Positions 16,078-24,602 of a stretch of 64,000 nt of DNA are shown here, in pieces. Every line of letters starts with the position of its first letter. The stretch's first letter is position 1. Source of the DNA: CAXRDE01 sp964229355 (lineage in GTDB: Bacteria; Cyanobacteriota; Sericytochromatia; UBA7694); NCBI GenBank assembly GCA_964229355.1, contig CAXRDE010000002.1, positions 62,001-126,000 of the forward strand, given 5' to 3'. The notes beneath the pieces were generated by a model. It was given only the letters and a program-made list of their open reading frames with translations, was not told where the DNA came from and made no database searches. The translations under genes and the position numbers were made by a program.

Positions 16078-17201
16078 GGGGTTTCTCCTTTGGGGGCAAG
16101 GCCCTGGTGTAATAACTGCAGGTAGTCTTCAAGATCCTGCACCAAAATATGTTCGTCTTCGGTGTGGGCCTGGGCGGTTAAACCGGGGCCAAAGTTAAAG
16201 GCGGCAATGCCGTGGGCCGTGAGTTGGGCCACGTCGGTCCAGGCTTGCTTGGGGGCCCGCTTTACCTTGAGTTCGGCAAAGCGGTTCATCAGGTTTTCAA
16301 AACAGGGGTTGCTCACCACCTGACCGGCGGGTACGGTGTCGAGCAGCTCTAACTGCACCCCAAAGTGCTCCGCTTGAAGCTGTTGCTGTAAGTGTTGCCA
16401 GGCCTGTTGCTCGTCTTTGACGGGGGCAAAGCGGTAGTTGACGTTGCCTTGCCACCAGCCCGGTAGCGAGGTGCGTCCCGGCTGGCTCTGGCTTTCGGTC
16501 AATTGAATGACATCAAAAAAGGGCAGGCCAAAGACGGTGTGTTCCACGGGTGACAACTCGGCCACGTGCTGCATAAAAGGCAGCGCTTTGTAGAGGGCGT
16601 TTTCCCCGTTCCAGGGCCGGGCCGAATGGCAGGCCTTGCCGGTGACGTGCACGGTGGCGTGAATGCTGCCCACACAGCCCAGCTGTACGGTGTTGTCGGT
16701 GGGCTCGCCAATGATGGCGGTATCAATGCCTTTAAAATAAGCGGGGAAGTGGCGAATCAGGTGGTAGAGCCCATTGTCTACCAGCGGGGTTTGCTCTTCA
16801 CGGGCGTAGACCACCAACGACAGGCGGTAGCTTTGTTCAAGTCCGCTAATCTGGGTCCGCAAGAGCTCCACAAATGCCGCCAAAGCGCCCTTCATATCTG
16901 AAGCACCAGAGCCGTGTAGCCGTCCGCCCTCAAGCCGGGGACTAAAGTGGGCGGGCACCACATCGGAGTGTCCCACCAGGGCGATGTGCGGGCGCGCGTC
17001 AGCTTCCCCGTTGAGCACCGCTTCGGGGGCAAAGATCAGCGAGTCTTCGGCTTCGAGCAACTGCCAATGGGGGCATGCCCCTTGCATCTGGGTTTTCAGC
17101 CAGGTGTTAAAGGCCTGTTCCTGGCCGGTGGGCGAAGCAATGGTGAGCATGTCCCACAGGCACCGGGTGACCGCAGACAGGGGGACTGTAGGTTCAGACA
17201 T
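16074..17201 (-). CDS. dapE: Succinyl-diaminopimelate desuccinylase
   Basis: Zinc-dependent M20-family amidase that removes succinate from N-succinyl-LL-DAP. Metal ligands are visible: His78 in GHSDVVP, Asp102 in SGASDMKGALAAF, Glu135/136 in AREEQTP, a Glu in IGEPTDN and His in AHTEDE. Start chosen at ATG 17201 (MSEPTVPL), with GGAAA 6 nt upstream and only an 8-nt overlap with dapC; the frame is also open to a start at 17243 inside dapC. It overlaps dapD by 4 nt. The M20 family also holds DapE-like carboxypeptidases, but the neighbours fix the role. Confidence 0.9.
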   Translation of the reverse strand: MSEPTVPLSAVTRCLWDMLTIASPTGQEQAFNTWLKTQMQGACPHWQLLEAEDSLIFAPEAVLNGEADARPHIALVGHSDVVPAHFSPRLEGGRLHGSGASDMKGALAAFVELLRTQISGLEQSYRLSLVVYAREEQTPLVDNGLYHLIRHFPAYFKGIDTAIIGEPTDNTVQLGCVGSIHATVHVTGKACHSARPWNGENALYKALPFMQHVAELSPVEHTVFGLPFFDVIQLTESQSQPGRTSLPGWWQGNVNYRFAPVKDEQQAWQHLQQQLQAEHFGVQLELLDTVPAGQVVSNPCFENLMNRFAELKVKRAPKQAWTDVAQLTAHGIAAFNFGPGLTAQAHTEDEHILVQDLEDYLQLLHQGLAPKGETP

Positions 17202-18348
17202 GAATGTTTCCGATCCGTTGGGCGACTTCCTGGCAGAGGTCATCGGTAATGCAATAGATCATGCGGGCGTAACCTTCGCCGTCATCGCCAAAAGAGGTAC
17301 CGGGGGTGATTAAAAGGCCAGCCTCAATAAAGGCTTCCATAATGTCGTCTGAGGTTTTCAGGGCCGGGTGCGAAAACCACAAGTAGAAGCCGGCCTGGGC
17401 CCCAAAGACGTCAAAGCCTTTGGCTTCTAAAGCCCGGGTTAAAAGATCGCGGCGGGCCTTGTACAGGGCGGCAAAGGCGCGGGGGTGTTGGTCGTCGTTC
17501 CAGGCGGCAATGCCACCGGGCTCGATAAAATTGGGAATGCCCACGCCGATGGGGGTACGCATTTTGCCCAGCAGGCGGATCAATTGGGTGTTTTGGCTGA
17601 GCATGGCCCCCATGCGGTAACCGGTAATATGGCTGCGCTTGGACAGCGAACGCAAAATGAGGCAGTGTTGACTGTCGATTTCGATACAGGAGGTGGGCGC
17701 TTCGTCGGTGTAGTACAGCTCGTTATAGCATTCGTCTGAGCACACTAAAAAGTCGTAGGTTTTGGCCAGATCCAGGAGCTTTTCGAGATAGGCTTTGCTG
17801 GCAATGGCGGTGGTGGGATTGTGGGGCGAGTTGATCCAAAAGATCTGGCATTTTTGCCAGTCTTCGGGGGTAAAACTGTCCAGATCGGGCATGAACCCGT
17901 GGGCTTCCGAGAGGGGCAAAATGCGCACGGGCACGTGCAGGGTGCGGGCTGCGGCTTCGTAAACGGGGTAAGACAGTGACGGGATCCACATCTCTTGTCC
18001 GCTGCTCCAGTCAAAGAGCATGGGCAGGTGAAAAATCGCTTCTTTGGAACCCTTGCAGGCCAGGATCTGGCTGTTGGGGTCGAAGGTTCTGCCATAGACA
18101 CGCTGGGCCCAGTTGGCCACGGCCTGACGGTACGCAGGGCTGCCTGTGGGTTTAGGGTATTGAGAGACGGGGTTGTTTTGCAGGGCTTCAATCACCGCTT
18201 CGCGGGCGGGGGGGTAAGACGGATCCAGCGGGTCCCCCATGATCAATGAAATCATGGTTTTGCCTTCGGTTTCTAAGGCTTGTAAACGCTCGTTGAGCGC
18301 AGCGATAAAATAAGGTTTAGAGTGGAGCAAGTACGGGTTAAATTTCAT
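17194..18348 (-). CDS. dapC: N-succinyldiaminopimelate aminotransferase
   Basis: PLP-dependent fold-type I aminotransferase (384 aa). Motifs: NSPHNPT with Asn177, SDECYNE with Asp205, and the PLP-Schiff-base lysine Lys237 in SLSKRSHITGYRMG. In this operon it most likely converts N-succinyl-2-amino-6-ketopimelate to N-succinyl-LL-DAP using glutamate. AAGGAG lies 8 nt before ATG 18348. It heads the dapC-dapE-dapD(-rpn) operon. Alone, the sequence could be another class I/II aminotransferase; the operon makes DapC the best call. Confidence 0.87.
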   Translation of the reverse strand: MKFNPYLLHSKPYFIAALNERLQALETEGKTMISLIMGDPLDPSYPPAREAVIEALQNNPVSQYPKPTGSPAYRQAVANWAQRVYGRTFDPNSQILACKGSKEAIFHLPMLFDWSSGQEMWIPSLSYPVYEAAARTLHVPVRILPLSEAHGFMPDLDSFTPEDWQKCQIFWINSPHNPTTAIASKAYLEKLLDLAKTYDFLVCSDECYNELYYTDEAPTSCIEIDSQHCLILRSLSKRSHITGYRMGAMLSQNTQLIRLLGKMRTPIGVGIPNFIEPGGIAAWNDDQHPRAFAALYKARRDLLTRALEAKGFDVFGAQAGFYLWFSHPALKTSDDIMEAFIEAGLLITPGTSFGDDGEGYARMIYCITDDLCQEVAQRIGNIHV

Positions 18349-18496
18349 TTAAAAAACTCCTTTTTTCAGCATGATAACACACCTCACTTAAGCAATTTTA
18401 AGCTTTGATTCAGCTTGTTTTGGGGGGGCTTGTTTATGATGAAGATACAGACAAACAAACAGGTATGCAAACAAGTTAAAGAGAGGAGCGCCGTTG

Positions 18497-19771
18497 ATGA
18501 AAGTCGCCATTGTGAGTACCCTGCCCCCAATCAACACCTCTTTAAGCGAGTACGGAAAATTTTTAGTGGAAGGATTGCACGGGGTGGATGAAAACTTAGA
18601 AATCCATGTGCTGGCTGACGTTCCCGACACAGAAGTCGATGTCCAGGAGATGGAGCTGCCTCACCTTAAGGTGATGCGCACCTGGCGTTTTAACGCCTGG
18701 AATACTCCCCTCAAGTTGGCCTTTAAACTGATGGCCTTGCGCCCTGATGTGGTGCTTTTCAACGTGCAGTTTGCCTCCTTTGGCAATCAAAAAATCCCCG
18801 CCATGTTAGGCCTCACCGCCCCCGCACTCCTGCGTAAGCTTGGGTTTAAAGTGGTGACCGTGCTGCACAATTTGCCTGAAGCCATGGCTTTAGATGAACC
18901 CTATTTTGCAAAAAACAAACTGGATAAATGGCTGATTCAAGCGGGGGGCAACCTGGCTACCCGTTTTCTCTTAAAGTCCAACCGCCTGGTGGTGACCCTG
19001 GACAAGTACAAGGCCATCTTAGAACAAAAATACCAGGCCAATAACGTGGATGTCATTGGTTTGGGCTCTTATATTGCCCCGGCTCAACAGCTGGTGATTC
19101 CCGACACCAAACGCTTGCTAACCTTTGGTAAGTTTGGTACTTACAAGCGGTTAGAATTTTTGCTAGACACCTTTACTGAGTTATCCCGCGAGCACCCTGA
19201 CTTAGAGCTGGTCATTGGTGGAGCCGATCACCCGGCCACTCCCGGTTATATGGCGCAAATTCAAGCACAGTATGGTCATTTGCCCAACGTGCGTTTTATT
19301 GGCTGGATTGAAGATGCAGATTTGCCCGAGATCATTCGTTCAGCACAGGCCCTGGTCTTGAGTTACGAGTCCACGGCGGGCAGTTCTGGCCCCTTGCACC
19401 TGGCCCTTTCTCAGGGTAAGGCCATTATTGCTCCGGACTTTGGTGATTTTCGTCTGGTGGCAGAGCAAGAGCACGTGGAGATTATGTTTTATCGCTGTCG
19501 CGACGCGGCCTCTCTGGCAGACCGCTTGCGGGAAGTGGCTACAGGTGCTGTGGATCTAAAAGCCATGGGTGAGCACAATTTGAAGGTGGCCCGTGAAAAC
19601 TCCTCGATTAAAACGGCTGAGCGCTACCATCGCTTGTTGCAAGACGTGCGGCTTGAAGAGGTGCCTTTTCCGGAGTTGTCTGATGTTAAAGCCTATATCG
19701 AAAAGTTCGAAAAGTTCGAAAAGCGCGAGCCGTCAGCGTTTAAAGCAGAGTTCTTGCACACCCTCTCTTAA
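18497..19771 (+). CDS. Glycosyltransferase family 4
   Basis: GT-B glycosyltransferase of the GT4 class (424 aa), likely adding a sugar to a cell-envelope glycan or glycolipid. N-terminal Rossmann half begins MKVAIVSTLPP; C-terminal donor half shows LLTFGKFGTYKRLEFLL (~210), LVIGGA, VRFIGWIEDADLPEII and the E-x7-E-like segment SYESTAGSSGPLHLALSQGKAIIAP (split ~292-316). AGGAG at 18484-18488 is spaced 8 nt from ATG 18497; a TTG codon directly precedes it. The last 39 bases overlap the end of the convergent hutG gene. Acceptor unknown. Confidence 0.85.
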   Translation: MKVAIVSTLPPINTSLSEYGKFLVEGLHGVDENLEIHVLADVPDTEVDVQEMELPHLKVMRTWRFNAWNTPLKLAFKLMALRPDVVLFNVQFASFGNQKIPAMLGLTAPALLRKLGFKVVTVLHNLPEAMALDEPYFAKNKLDKWLIQAGGNLATRFLLKSNRLVVTLDKYKAILEQKYQANNVDVIGLGSYIAPAQQLVIPDTKRLLTFGKFGTYKRLEFLLDTFTELSREHPDLELVIGGADHPATPGYMAQIQAQYGHLPNVRFIGWIEDADLPEIIRSAQALVLSYESTAGSSGPLHLALSQGKAIIAPDFGDFRLVAEQEHVEIMFYRCRDAASLADRLREVATGAVDLKAMGEHNLKVARENSSIKTAERYHRLLQDVRLEEVPFPELSDVKAYIEKFEKFEKREPSAFKAEFLHTLS

Positions 19772-20536
19772 GTGTCGCAATAGGGTGTGTAACACGGGTT
19801 TCAGACGGGCAGCTTTTGCTTCGGCATAGCTGCCCGTTTCTTCGTGCATATAGGTGGCCTGAGAGATTTCGAGCTGAAGGGTGCTGACCCCCGATTGGGG
19901 CTTGCCGTAGGCGCGGGTAATGTAGCCGCCTTTAAAACGGGCGTTTTCTACCCAGTGGTACCCTGAAGTTTCAAAAACCTGACGTGCCCGTTTCGCCAGC
20001 GGGACTGCACAACTGGTGTCATTGGCGGTGCCCATGTTGAGTTCGGGCAGGACCCCGTCAAAAAAACGGGGCACCACAGAGGCAATGGAGTGGGCTTCAA
20101 AAATGAGCACGTGTTCAAAGGACCGTTGTAGGCGCTTGACCTCGGTCTGTAAGGCAATGTGGTAAGGTCGCCAATAGGTTTCAATGCGGCTTTGTATTTC
20201 TTCGGGGGTGGGTTCTTGTCCGGGCAGATAAATGGGGCGGCGGTCAAAGCACGTGGTCGGACACAGGCCGGTGGTGTCAGCCCCCGGATACAGGTTATGG
20301 TCGTCTTCGGCGCGGTTGAGGTCAATCACGTAGCGGGAGTAATGGGGTTTGAGCACGCTACATCCCAGGGCGGGCGCAAAGTCGTAAAGCAGATTTAATA
20401 GCCAGTCGGTGTCGGGTGCACCCTGAGCATAGGGATGCATACGCTCCGCCAGCGGGCTGGGGATGGTGCTGCTATTGTGTGGCATGCTGATCAGCAGGGG
20501 CACTTCGCCTGCATGCAAAACGTAGCTATCGCTCAT
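19733..20536 (-). CDS. hutG: N-formylglutamate deformylase
   Basis: N-formylglutamate amidohydrolase (267 aa), which hydrolyses N-formyl-L-glutamate to formate and glutamate at the end of one histidine-degradation route. Motifs: PLLISMPHNS, DTDW, SRYVIDLNR, LYPGADTTGLCPTTCFD, FEAHSI, GGYITRAYGKPQSGV and LQLEISQATYM. No other hut gene is in the window. It starts 3 nt after the stop of the upstream coiled-coil lipoprotein gene, so the two are co-transcribed, which is not an obvious functional pairing. Its end overlaps the convergent GT4 gene. Confidence 0.9.
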   Translation of the reverse strand: MSDSYVLHAGEVPLLISMPHNSSTIPSPLAERMHPYAQGAPDTDWLLNLLYDFAPALGCSVLKPHYSRYVIDLNRAEDDHNLYPGADTTGLCPTTCFDRRPIYLPGQEPTPEEIQSRIETYWRPYHIALQTEVKRLQRSFEHVLIFEAHSIASVVPRFFDGVLPELNMGTANDTSCAVPLAKRARQVFETSGYHWVENARFKGGYITRAYGKPQSGVSTLQLEISQATYMHEETGSYAEAKAARLKPVLHTLLRHLREGVQELCFKR

Positions 20537-20539
20537 GGT

Positions 20540-21934
20540 TTAGAGGTTCAGTCCGTTTAAGATCTCAGCGGCTTGATCTGCCTGCATAAAGCTCAGTTCA
20601 GGGGTGAAGGTATACTGAATACTGGCAAAGCGCTGTTTTAGCGAGGCATAGTCAGCGGGCGCCAGGGTTAAGGTTTCGCCTTGCCATTGCAGGGTGTCGG
20701 CGTAGCTCATGGTTTTTAAACGCTGCACGTCGAAGCGTTTTTGCTGGCCATCAGGGTAAGTAAAAATCAGCTCTTGTTGCTGGTTGTCCAGGTACTTGAG
20801 GGTAAACACGGGACTCTGCAGGTCAAATTGAAAACCGCTCATGGCATCCAGTCCGCCCTGGACCAGTGGGCGGCCCTGGGGGTCTTTGGTTACCGACAAG
20901 AGCAAACGGCCGTTATGGGTTTCGGGCATAATGGGCACCACCACAGGCAGGTCAAAGTCTTTGACCTTAAGGCTCAGGCTGGCGGGCAGTTCTGCGTTGG
21001 CCTCCAGCAAAAAGTCTCCATTGCTCAGGGCTGTCAGCTGATAAGGTTGGTTTTGCACGGATTGGGTGTTAAAGCCTGCAGGAGCAGCCGGTGGCGTTTC
21101 GGGGGGCGCAGGGGGCTCAATGCTTTCAATGCCCTGCTTGCTTAAAATGTCTTTGAACAGAGCCGCTCTGATGGCTTGTGCCCGCTCTTCTTTTTCTCGG
21201 GCCAGCTGGGTTTGACGATCCTGCTCGGCCTTCCAGCGCTCTAAAACCACTTTGGCCTGTTTGTTGTATTCTTCCTGAGCTTTTTGGGCTTTTTCGAGGC
21301 GGGCTTGAATATAGCGGAAGTAGTTGAGGCGATCCTGGTTTTGTTCTTCGATGGTAATAGGCTGCGGGTTGGGAATATTGCCAAAAAGCCGTTCGCGTAC
21401 CAAATCGTTTTGCTTTTGTTGCTCCGCAGAGGCCAGTGCTGCCTGCTGTTGAAACAAAATGGCCCGTGCTTCAGCTTTTGCTCGCAGTCTGGCTACCTCT
21501 TCGTTGCGGCGCGTCATATAGGTGTCCATAATCTCTACAATAATCCGGCGTGCGATTTCAGTGTCCCAGCTATAAATCCCCGAGACTTCATAAGCCAGCA
21601 TTGTGGCTTCCTGGGGCTTCAGGTATTGAGAGGTTAAGATCTTTTCTTTGGCCACCTGTACTTCTTCCAGTTGATCCACAGGCAAGGTACGTTGGATAGG
21701 GGGGGTAGGATCTACCGCCACCTGCAGTACAGAGAAGGCGTCCACATGTTCGGTAGGAGCAATTAAGCGAAAGCTGAACATGTCCTGCGTGTTATTGGCT
21801 TCAGTGCTCGAGGGGAGTTGGGTCTGAATCCGGGTGTTGACGGGCTCATAAGACAGCGTCGGTGCCTGACAGGCGGTCAGTAAACCGAGCGTTCCCCAGG
21901 AAAGTACCTTTAAAAATTTGTGTGTATGTCGCAT
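20540..21934 (-). CDS. Coiled-coil lipoprotein of unknown function
   Basis: Lipoprotein of 464 aa. Start set at ATG 21934, since GAGGT is 6 nt upstream and the signal peptide then reads MRHTHKFLKV...LLTAC (lipobox Cys22). A central Glu/Gln/Lys/Arg-rich region (~145-265) is predicted coiled coil, with segments such as RLEKAQKAQEEYNKQAK and EKEERAQAIRAALFK. The C-terminal part (~290-460) looks like beta structure. I do not recognise a family. It may be a periplasmic or outer-membrane scaffold. Confidence 0.75.
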   Translation of the reverse strand: MRHTHKFLKVLSWGTLGLLTACQAPTLSYEPVNTRIQTQLPSSTEANNTQDMFSFRLIAPTEHVDAFSVLQVAVDPTPPIQRTLPVDQLEEVQVAKEKILTSQYLKPQEATMLAYEVSGIYSWDTEIARRIIVEIMDTYMTRRNEEVARLRAKAEARAILFQQQAALASAEQQKQNDLVRERLFGNIPNPQPITIEEQNQDRLNYFRYIQARLEKAQKAQEEYNKQAKVVLERWKAEQDRQTQLAREKEERAQAIRAALFKDILSKQGIESIEPPAPPETPPAAPAGFNTQSVQNQPYQLTALSNGDFLLEANAELPASLSLKVKDFDLPVVVPIMPETHNGRLLLSVTKDPQGRPLVQGGLDAMSGFQFDLQSPVFTLKYLDNQQQELIFTYPDGQQKRFDVQRLKTMSYADTLQWQGETLTLAPADYASLKQRFASIQYTFTPELSFMQADQAAEILNGLNL

Positions 21935-21995
21935 GGCCCACCTCAACAGCATCTATTACCTTTATCATAACCGATTATGGGGGGCTTATGTCATA

Positions 21996-22388
21996 TCATG
22001 TGTTAAAAATGCGCGCCATAGCCTGTGCGTAGCCCTCTCTTTTCTGTTGCCATTGCGTGTTGTGCCCCAGACGAATAAGAACACGTCTTGTGTCCTGGGG
22101 GTTCAGGGCATTCCGACCATGCATCATGCGGGTGTTATCCACAATCATCATATCTCCGGGCTGCCAGCGGTGAGGCCTTTAGGGCTTCTTCTGGCCTATG
22201 GGTTGTGGGGTGGGCCAAGCTGAGGTTTCGTTCGGCATGGGGCACCAGTTTAGCGTACAAAGGGTGCTCAGACAGCAGTGGGGCCACGGTGTGTTGGGCG
22301 TCTTCAATGGCTTGCTCAAACGCCTTCTTATTAAACCCTGTTTTGAAAGAGAAAAATATCTTCCGCAGATTAATTAAGACCTTAATTA
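21996..22388 (-). pseudogene. TauD/TfdA-like dioxygenase remnant, frameshifted
   Basis: In one minus-strand frame (22175 down to TGA at 21996) the translation reads WQPGDMMIVDNTRMMHGR...RRVLIRLG. That is the conserved C-terminal block of Fe(II)/2-oxoglutarate dioxygenases of the TauD/TfdA type (distal His and the Arg that binds 2-oxoglutarate). The preceding protein continues in a different frame (open from ~22388 to TAA at 22135-22137: FEQAIEDAQHTVAPLL...), while the first frame is blocked by TAA at 22179-22181. One frameshift in 22138-22178 therefore breaks the gene, and the N-terminal two thirds are missing. Confidence 0.65.
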
Positions 22389-22617
22389 ATTTTTAAGTTC
22401 ATCCCAAACTTGGTGTTTTTAATCTCATCCACAATCAATTTGTTATATTCATTGAAAAACACTAAGGTATTCAAATAGGGCCACGAAGCAAGGCATAAAG
22501 CTGAATATTTATCATGCGGTATGGGGTGAGGGTGCTAATTTTCGCAAAGGAAAAGGAGCCGCTGCTGGCTCTTATCTGAGGGTTGTCTAAATATTGGTTA
22601 GGTATTTGTTGGGTGCT
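22389..22617. other. AT-rich remnant region
   Basis: No ORF with a start is supported. A minus-strand frame ending at 22390s (…FFNEYNKLIVDEIKNTK…) and an overlapping plus-strand frame ending near 22590 (…YHAVWGEGANFRKG…) are both open for 40-50 codons without a start. One of them may be the tail of a lost gene; I cannot tell which. Confidence 0.4.
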
Positions 22618-22866
22618 TCAATAAATAATATCTGGATCAGAAATAGGCGCTTCTGTTACTGCTTCTTCTGAAATTACTCTGCCACCATAATCTCTCACAA
22701 TGCAACGGCCGATATGATTATCCATAAATACAACGCTAGCGGAATACTCATCGTATCTGAGATTTATGGCCATTTCCATCTCTTTTTTAAATACTGGATC
22801 AGCACTGATAATTCTTTGGCCGTCTAAAGAAAATTCAATACCCTTGGCTTCGCCCTTGAAAACCAT
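22618..22866 (-). CDS. Small hypothetical protein (82 aa)
   Basis: 82-residue acidic protein starting MVFKGEAKGIEF, with GGGGA 9 nt before ATG. It has no signal peptide or membrane segment; a predicted beta-rich core (EFSLDGQRIISAD, ASVVFMDNHIGRCIVRDY) ends in an acidic tail. AT-richer than neighbouring operons and placed in a decayed region, so it was probably acquired. Size and acidity would fit an immunity-type or small regulatory protein, but there is no homology evidence. Confidence 0.5.
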   Translation of the reverse strand: MVFKGEAKGIEFSLDGQRIISADPVFKKEMEMAINLRYDEYSASVVFMDNHIGRCIVRDYGGRVISEEAVTEAPISDPDIIY

Positions 22867-23019
22867 GCAATATATTCCCCATGAACTTGAAGTATTTTGA
22901 GTCTTCCAGTCTCAATTCTATAGGATTACGTTACAGATACTCAAGTCCCGCTGAAATAGGGGGCAAACGTTTTTTCTGTACTGCCTCAACTGTGGTGTGG
23001 ACGTAAATTAATTAACCCA

Positions 23020-23130
23020 TTAATTAATTTGTTTCATCTTCTGACATTCTCGTAAAACAGCTTGCATGTTTTCATCCAGAACGTCATGGGCGTTTAGCAT
23101 TTTCTCCAGGTAGTAAACGCCCATGCGCAT
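23020..23130 (-). CDS. Possible short ORF or gene tail (36 aa)
   Basis: MRMGVYYLEKMLNAHDVLDE...QKMKQIN, amphipathic and helix-like. It lies in the same frame as, and directly after, the stop of the gene at 23152, so it could be a small protein, a degraded tail, or a former C-terminal extension cut off by the TAA at 23152. The only ribosome-site candidate, AAAGG next to that stop codon, is about 20 nt away. Confidence 0.3.
   Translation of the reverse strand: MRMGVYYLEKMLNAHDVLDENMQAVLRECQKMKQIN
23088..23122. repeat. Inverted repeat, 9-bp arms
   Basis: GGGCGTTTA (23088-23096) and TAAACGCCC (23114-23122) are perfect inverted copies with a 17-nt loop. The repeat lies within the short ORF at 23020 and has no T-run. 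Confidence 0.5.
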
Positions 23131-23151
23131 GGCAAAGGAATTGATTGACCT

Positions 23152-23856
23152 TTAGCGTCCGCCGAGGGGAATGCGGAAGGTACCGCCCACAAAATTCCCT
23201 GAATTGGTGTGGTTAAGGTCCACACTGAAGGACCAGCCGCTTTTGCCGGCCACGCCCGTGCTGAGGCCGCCACCGTACATGCCCTTGAGATCACCGTCAA
23301 GCGTCATGCCTGCACCCGCCATCACGGTTGGCGCCGCAAACAGGCTCGTACGACCGTTATTAAAGCTTGTCAGCTTGATATCGTACTTGGCCTTGAGGTC
23401 CACATCCACGCTAAAGACCGATTTGTCTTTTTCTTTCGTTTTGCCCGTCAGGGGATCTGTCACTTCGGCCTGGTACTGGGTGTTACTGAGGCCCCCACCC
23501 ATGTCCAACTTAAACTTGCCCGGACCAAAGCTTTCGCTCATCAGGTTGTACCCCAAACCAACCTTGGTTTTGTGAGCCCCGTCAATGGAACCAGAGTAGT
23601 CGGGCGAAAAAGAATAGCTGGTCAACAGCGAAAGGCGGGGTGGGCCATACTGATTGCTATAATTGCCAGCAGACTGATGGCCATCGGTCCTGGCTGTTTC
23701 ACCGGGAGTTTGCGCTGGCGGTGGGGCTGTGGGAGTTGTCTGGGCAGCCTGGGCCGGTGGAGTCGTGTCCGGTGCTGGCGTGGCAGGCGTTGCCGGTGCA
23801 ACGGGCTGGGCCGGTGGAGTATAGGGAACAGCGGGTCTTTGCTGAATCGAAGTCAT
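23152..23856 (-). CDS. Pro/Ala-rich protein with Gly-rich beta domain
   Basis: 234-aa protein. AAGGAG lies 8 nt before ATG 23856. Residues 1-~60 are Pro/Ala/Thr-rich (PAQPVAPATPATPAPD); residues ~70-234 show alternating polar/hydrophobic strands with many Gly and aromatics (LSLLTSYSFSPDYSG, TKVGLGYNLMSESFG, WSFSVDLNHTNSGNF), resembling an outer-membrane barrel or translocated beta protein. There is no Sec signal peptide, so if it leaves the cell it does so by another route. It follows the TPR-like gene at 23886 by 29 nt, probably one operon. Function unknown. Confidence 0.7.
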   Translation of the reverse strand: MTSIQQRPAVPYTPPAQPVAPATPATPAPDTTPPAQAAQTTPTAPPPAQTPGETARTDGHQSAGNYSNQYGPPRLSLLTSYSFSPDYSGSIDGAHKTKVGLGYNLMSESFGPGKFKLDMGGGLSNTQYQAEVTDPLTGKTKEKDKSVFSVDVDLKAKYDIKLTSFNNGRTSLFAAPTVMAGAGMTLDGDLKGMYGGGLSTGVAGKSGWSFSVDLNHTNSGNFVGGTFRIPLGGR

Positions 23857-23885
23857 TTACTTTGCTCCTTTTTAAAAAATTGGGT

Positions 23886-24353
23886 TTAAATATCGGCCAG
23901 TTGAAAGTCGTCAAAAGTTTCGATTGGCTTGATCCGGAGTGGGGCGGGTGCCGCGTCTGCCGGTAGCTGCTGATGCAGGGCTTGAAGCGCTTCAAAATCG
24001 TTGTAAAGCGCTTCAAGCACCGCGATTTTAGAAAAACCAGGATTCAGTTTCCGCGCGGTCTGCAGGTATTTGCGGGCCTGAGGCAAGTTTTCCATTAAAA
24101 AGAAAAGATAAGAGTAAAGGGCGTAGGATTGGGCTGCGCTGGGCTTAAGGTCAATCGCTTTCGCGAGTTCATCCACTGCCTGGCGCAGCAGGCGCTCTGG
24201 CAGCCGCTGTTCGGGGGCCTCGAGAGAGAGCTGGTGCAGGTTCATCACCTGGGTGACGGCGCTTTCGTAGGTTTTTACAAAGCGTTGCTGAACTTTTTCG
24301 TTAATCTGTCTAGCATCTGCTTTAGCCTCAGCCAATGCCTCAAAATCGAGCAT
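23886..24353 (-). CDS. TPR-like helical protein
   Basis: 155-aa all-helical protein with tetratricopeptide-like pairs (~62-120: 'AVDELAKAIDLKPSAAQSYALYSYLF', 'ENLPQARKYLQTARKLNPGFS', in overlapping helices). Start set at ATG 24353, with GAGGT 7 nt upstream; the in-frame GTG at 24362 overlaps that site. Possible chaperone-like or scaffolding partner for the unusual beta-rich protein that follows, as small TPR proteins often serve; this is inference from order alone. Confidence 0.7.
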   Translation of the reverse strand: MLDFEALAEAKADARQINEKVQQRFVKTYESAVTQVMNLHQLSLEAPEQRLPERLLRQAVDELAKAIDLKPSAAQSYALYSYLFFLMENLPQARKYLQTARKLNPGFSKIAVLEALYNDFEALQALHQQLPADAAPAPLRIKPIETFDDFQLADI

Positions 24354-24382
24354 AGTGTTCACCTCAGACTGGAATACTTCTT

Positions 24383-24412
24383 ACCTTAAAGCCTGACCGA
24401 TATTTTTGTCAA
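24383..24412 (-). promoter_or_regulatory. Promoter of TPR/beta-protein operon
   Basis: On the minus strand a perfect TTGACA -35 (24407-24412), 18-nt spacer, and a weak -10 TAAGGT (24383-24388). It is followed by the TPR-like gene start at 24353. Confidence 0.45.
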
Positions 24413-24421
24413 TTTCTATTT

Positions 24422-24452
24422 AAGATAGTTTTTCATTTTAAAAAACTATCTT
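24422..24452. repeat. 12-bp inverted repeat
   Basis: AAGATAGTTTTT (24422-24433) and AAAAACTATCTT (24441-24452) are perfect inverted copies around a 7-nt loop, with a T-run soon after on the plus strand. It may be a terminator for plus-strand read-through or a remnant element end. Confidence 0.5.
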
Positions 24453-24602
24453 TCACTTTTTTTGGCAGGCCGGCAGGCCCTATGATTAAAAAAGAAATTA
24501 TTCAAGCTGACGTGAAATAACAAAGCCCTTTTTAATTTGATTTTTGGAGTAATCTCGTTTCAATGCATTCTCGAACGTTCGTTACGGATTGAAAACAGTG
24601 TT

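Noticed and set aside
22088..22396. 102-aa plus-strand ORF over the dioxygenase remnant
   Set aside because: The minus strand carries the conserved GD..IVDN...HGR block; the plus ORF is a shadow.
24422..24452. Inverted repeat as the end of an insertion sequence
   Set aside because: No second copy, transposase or target duplication is visible nearby.
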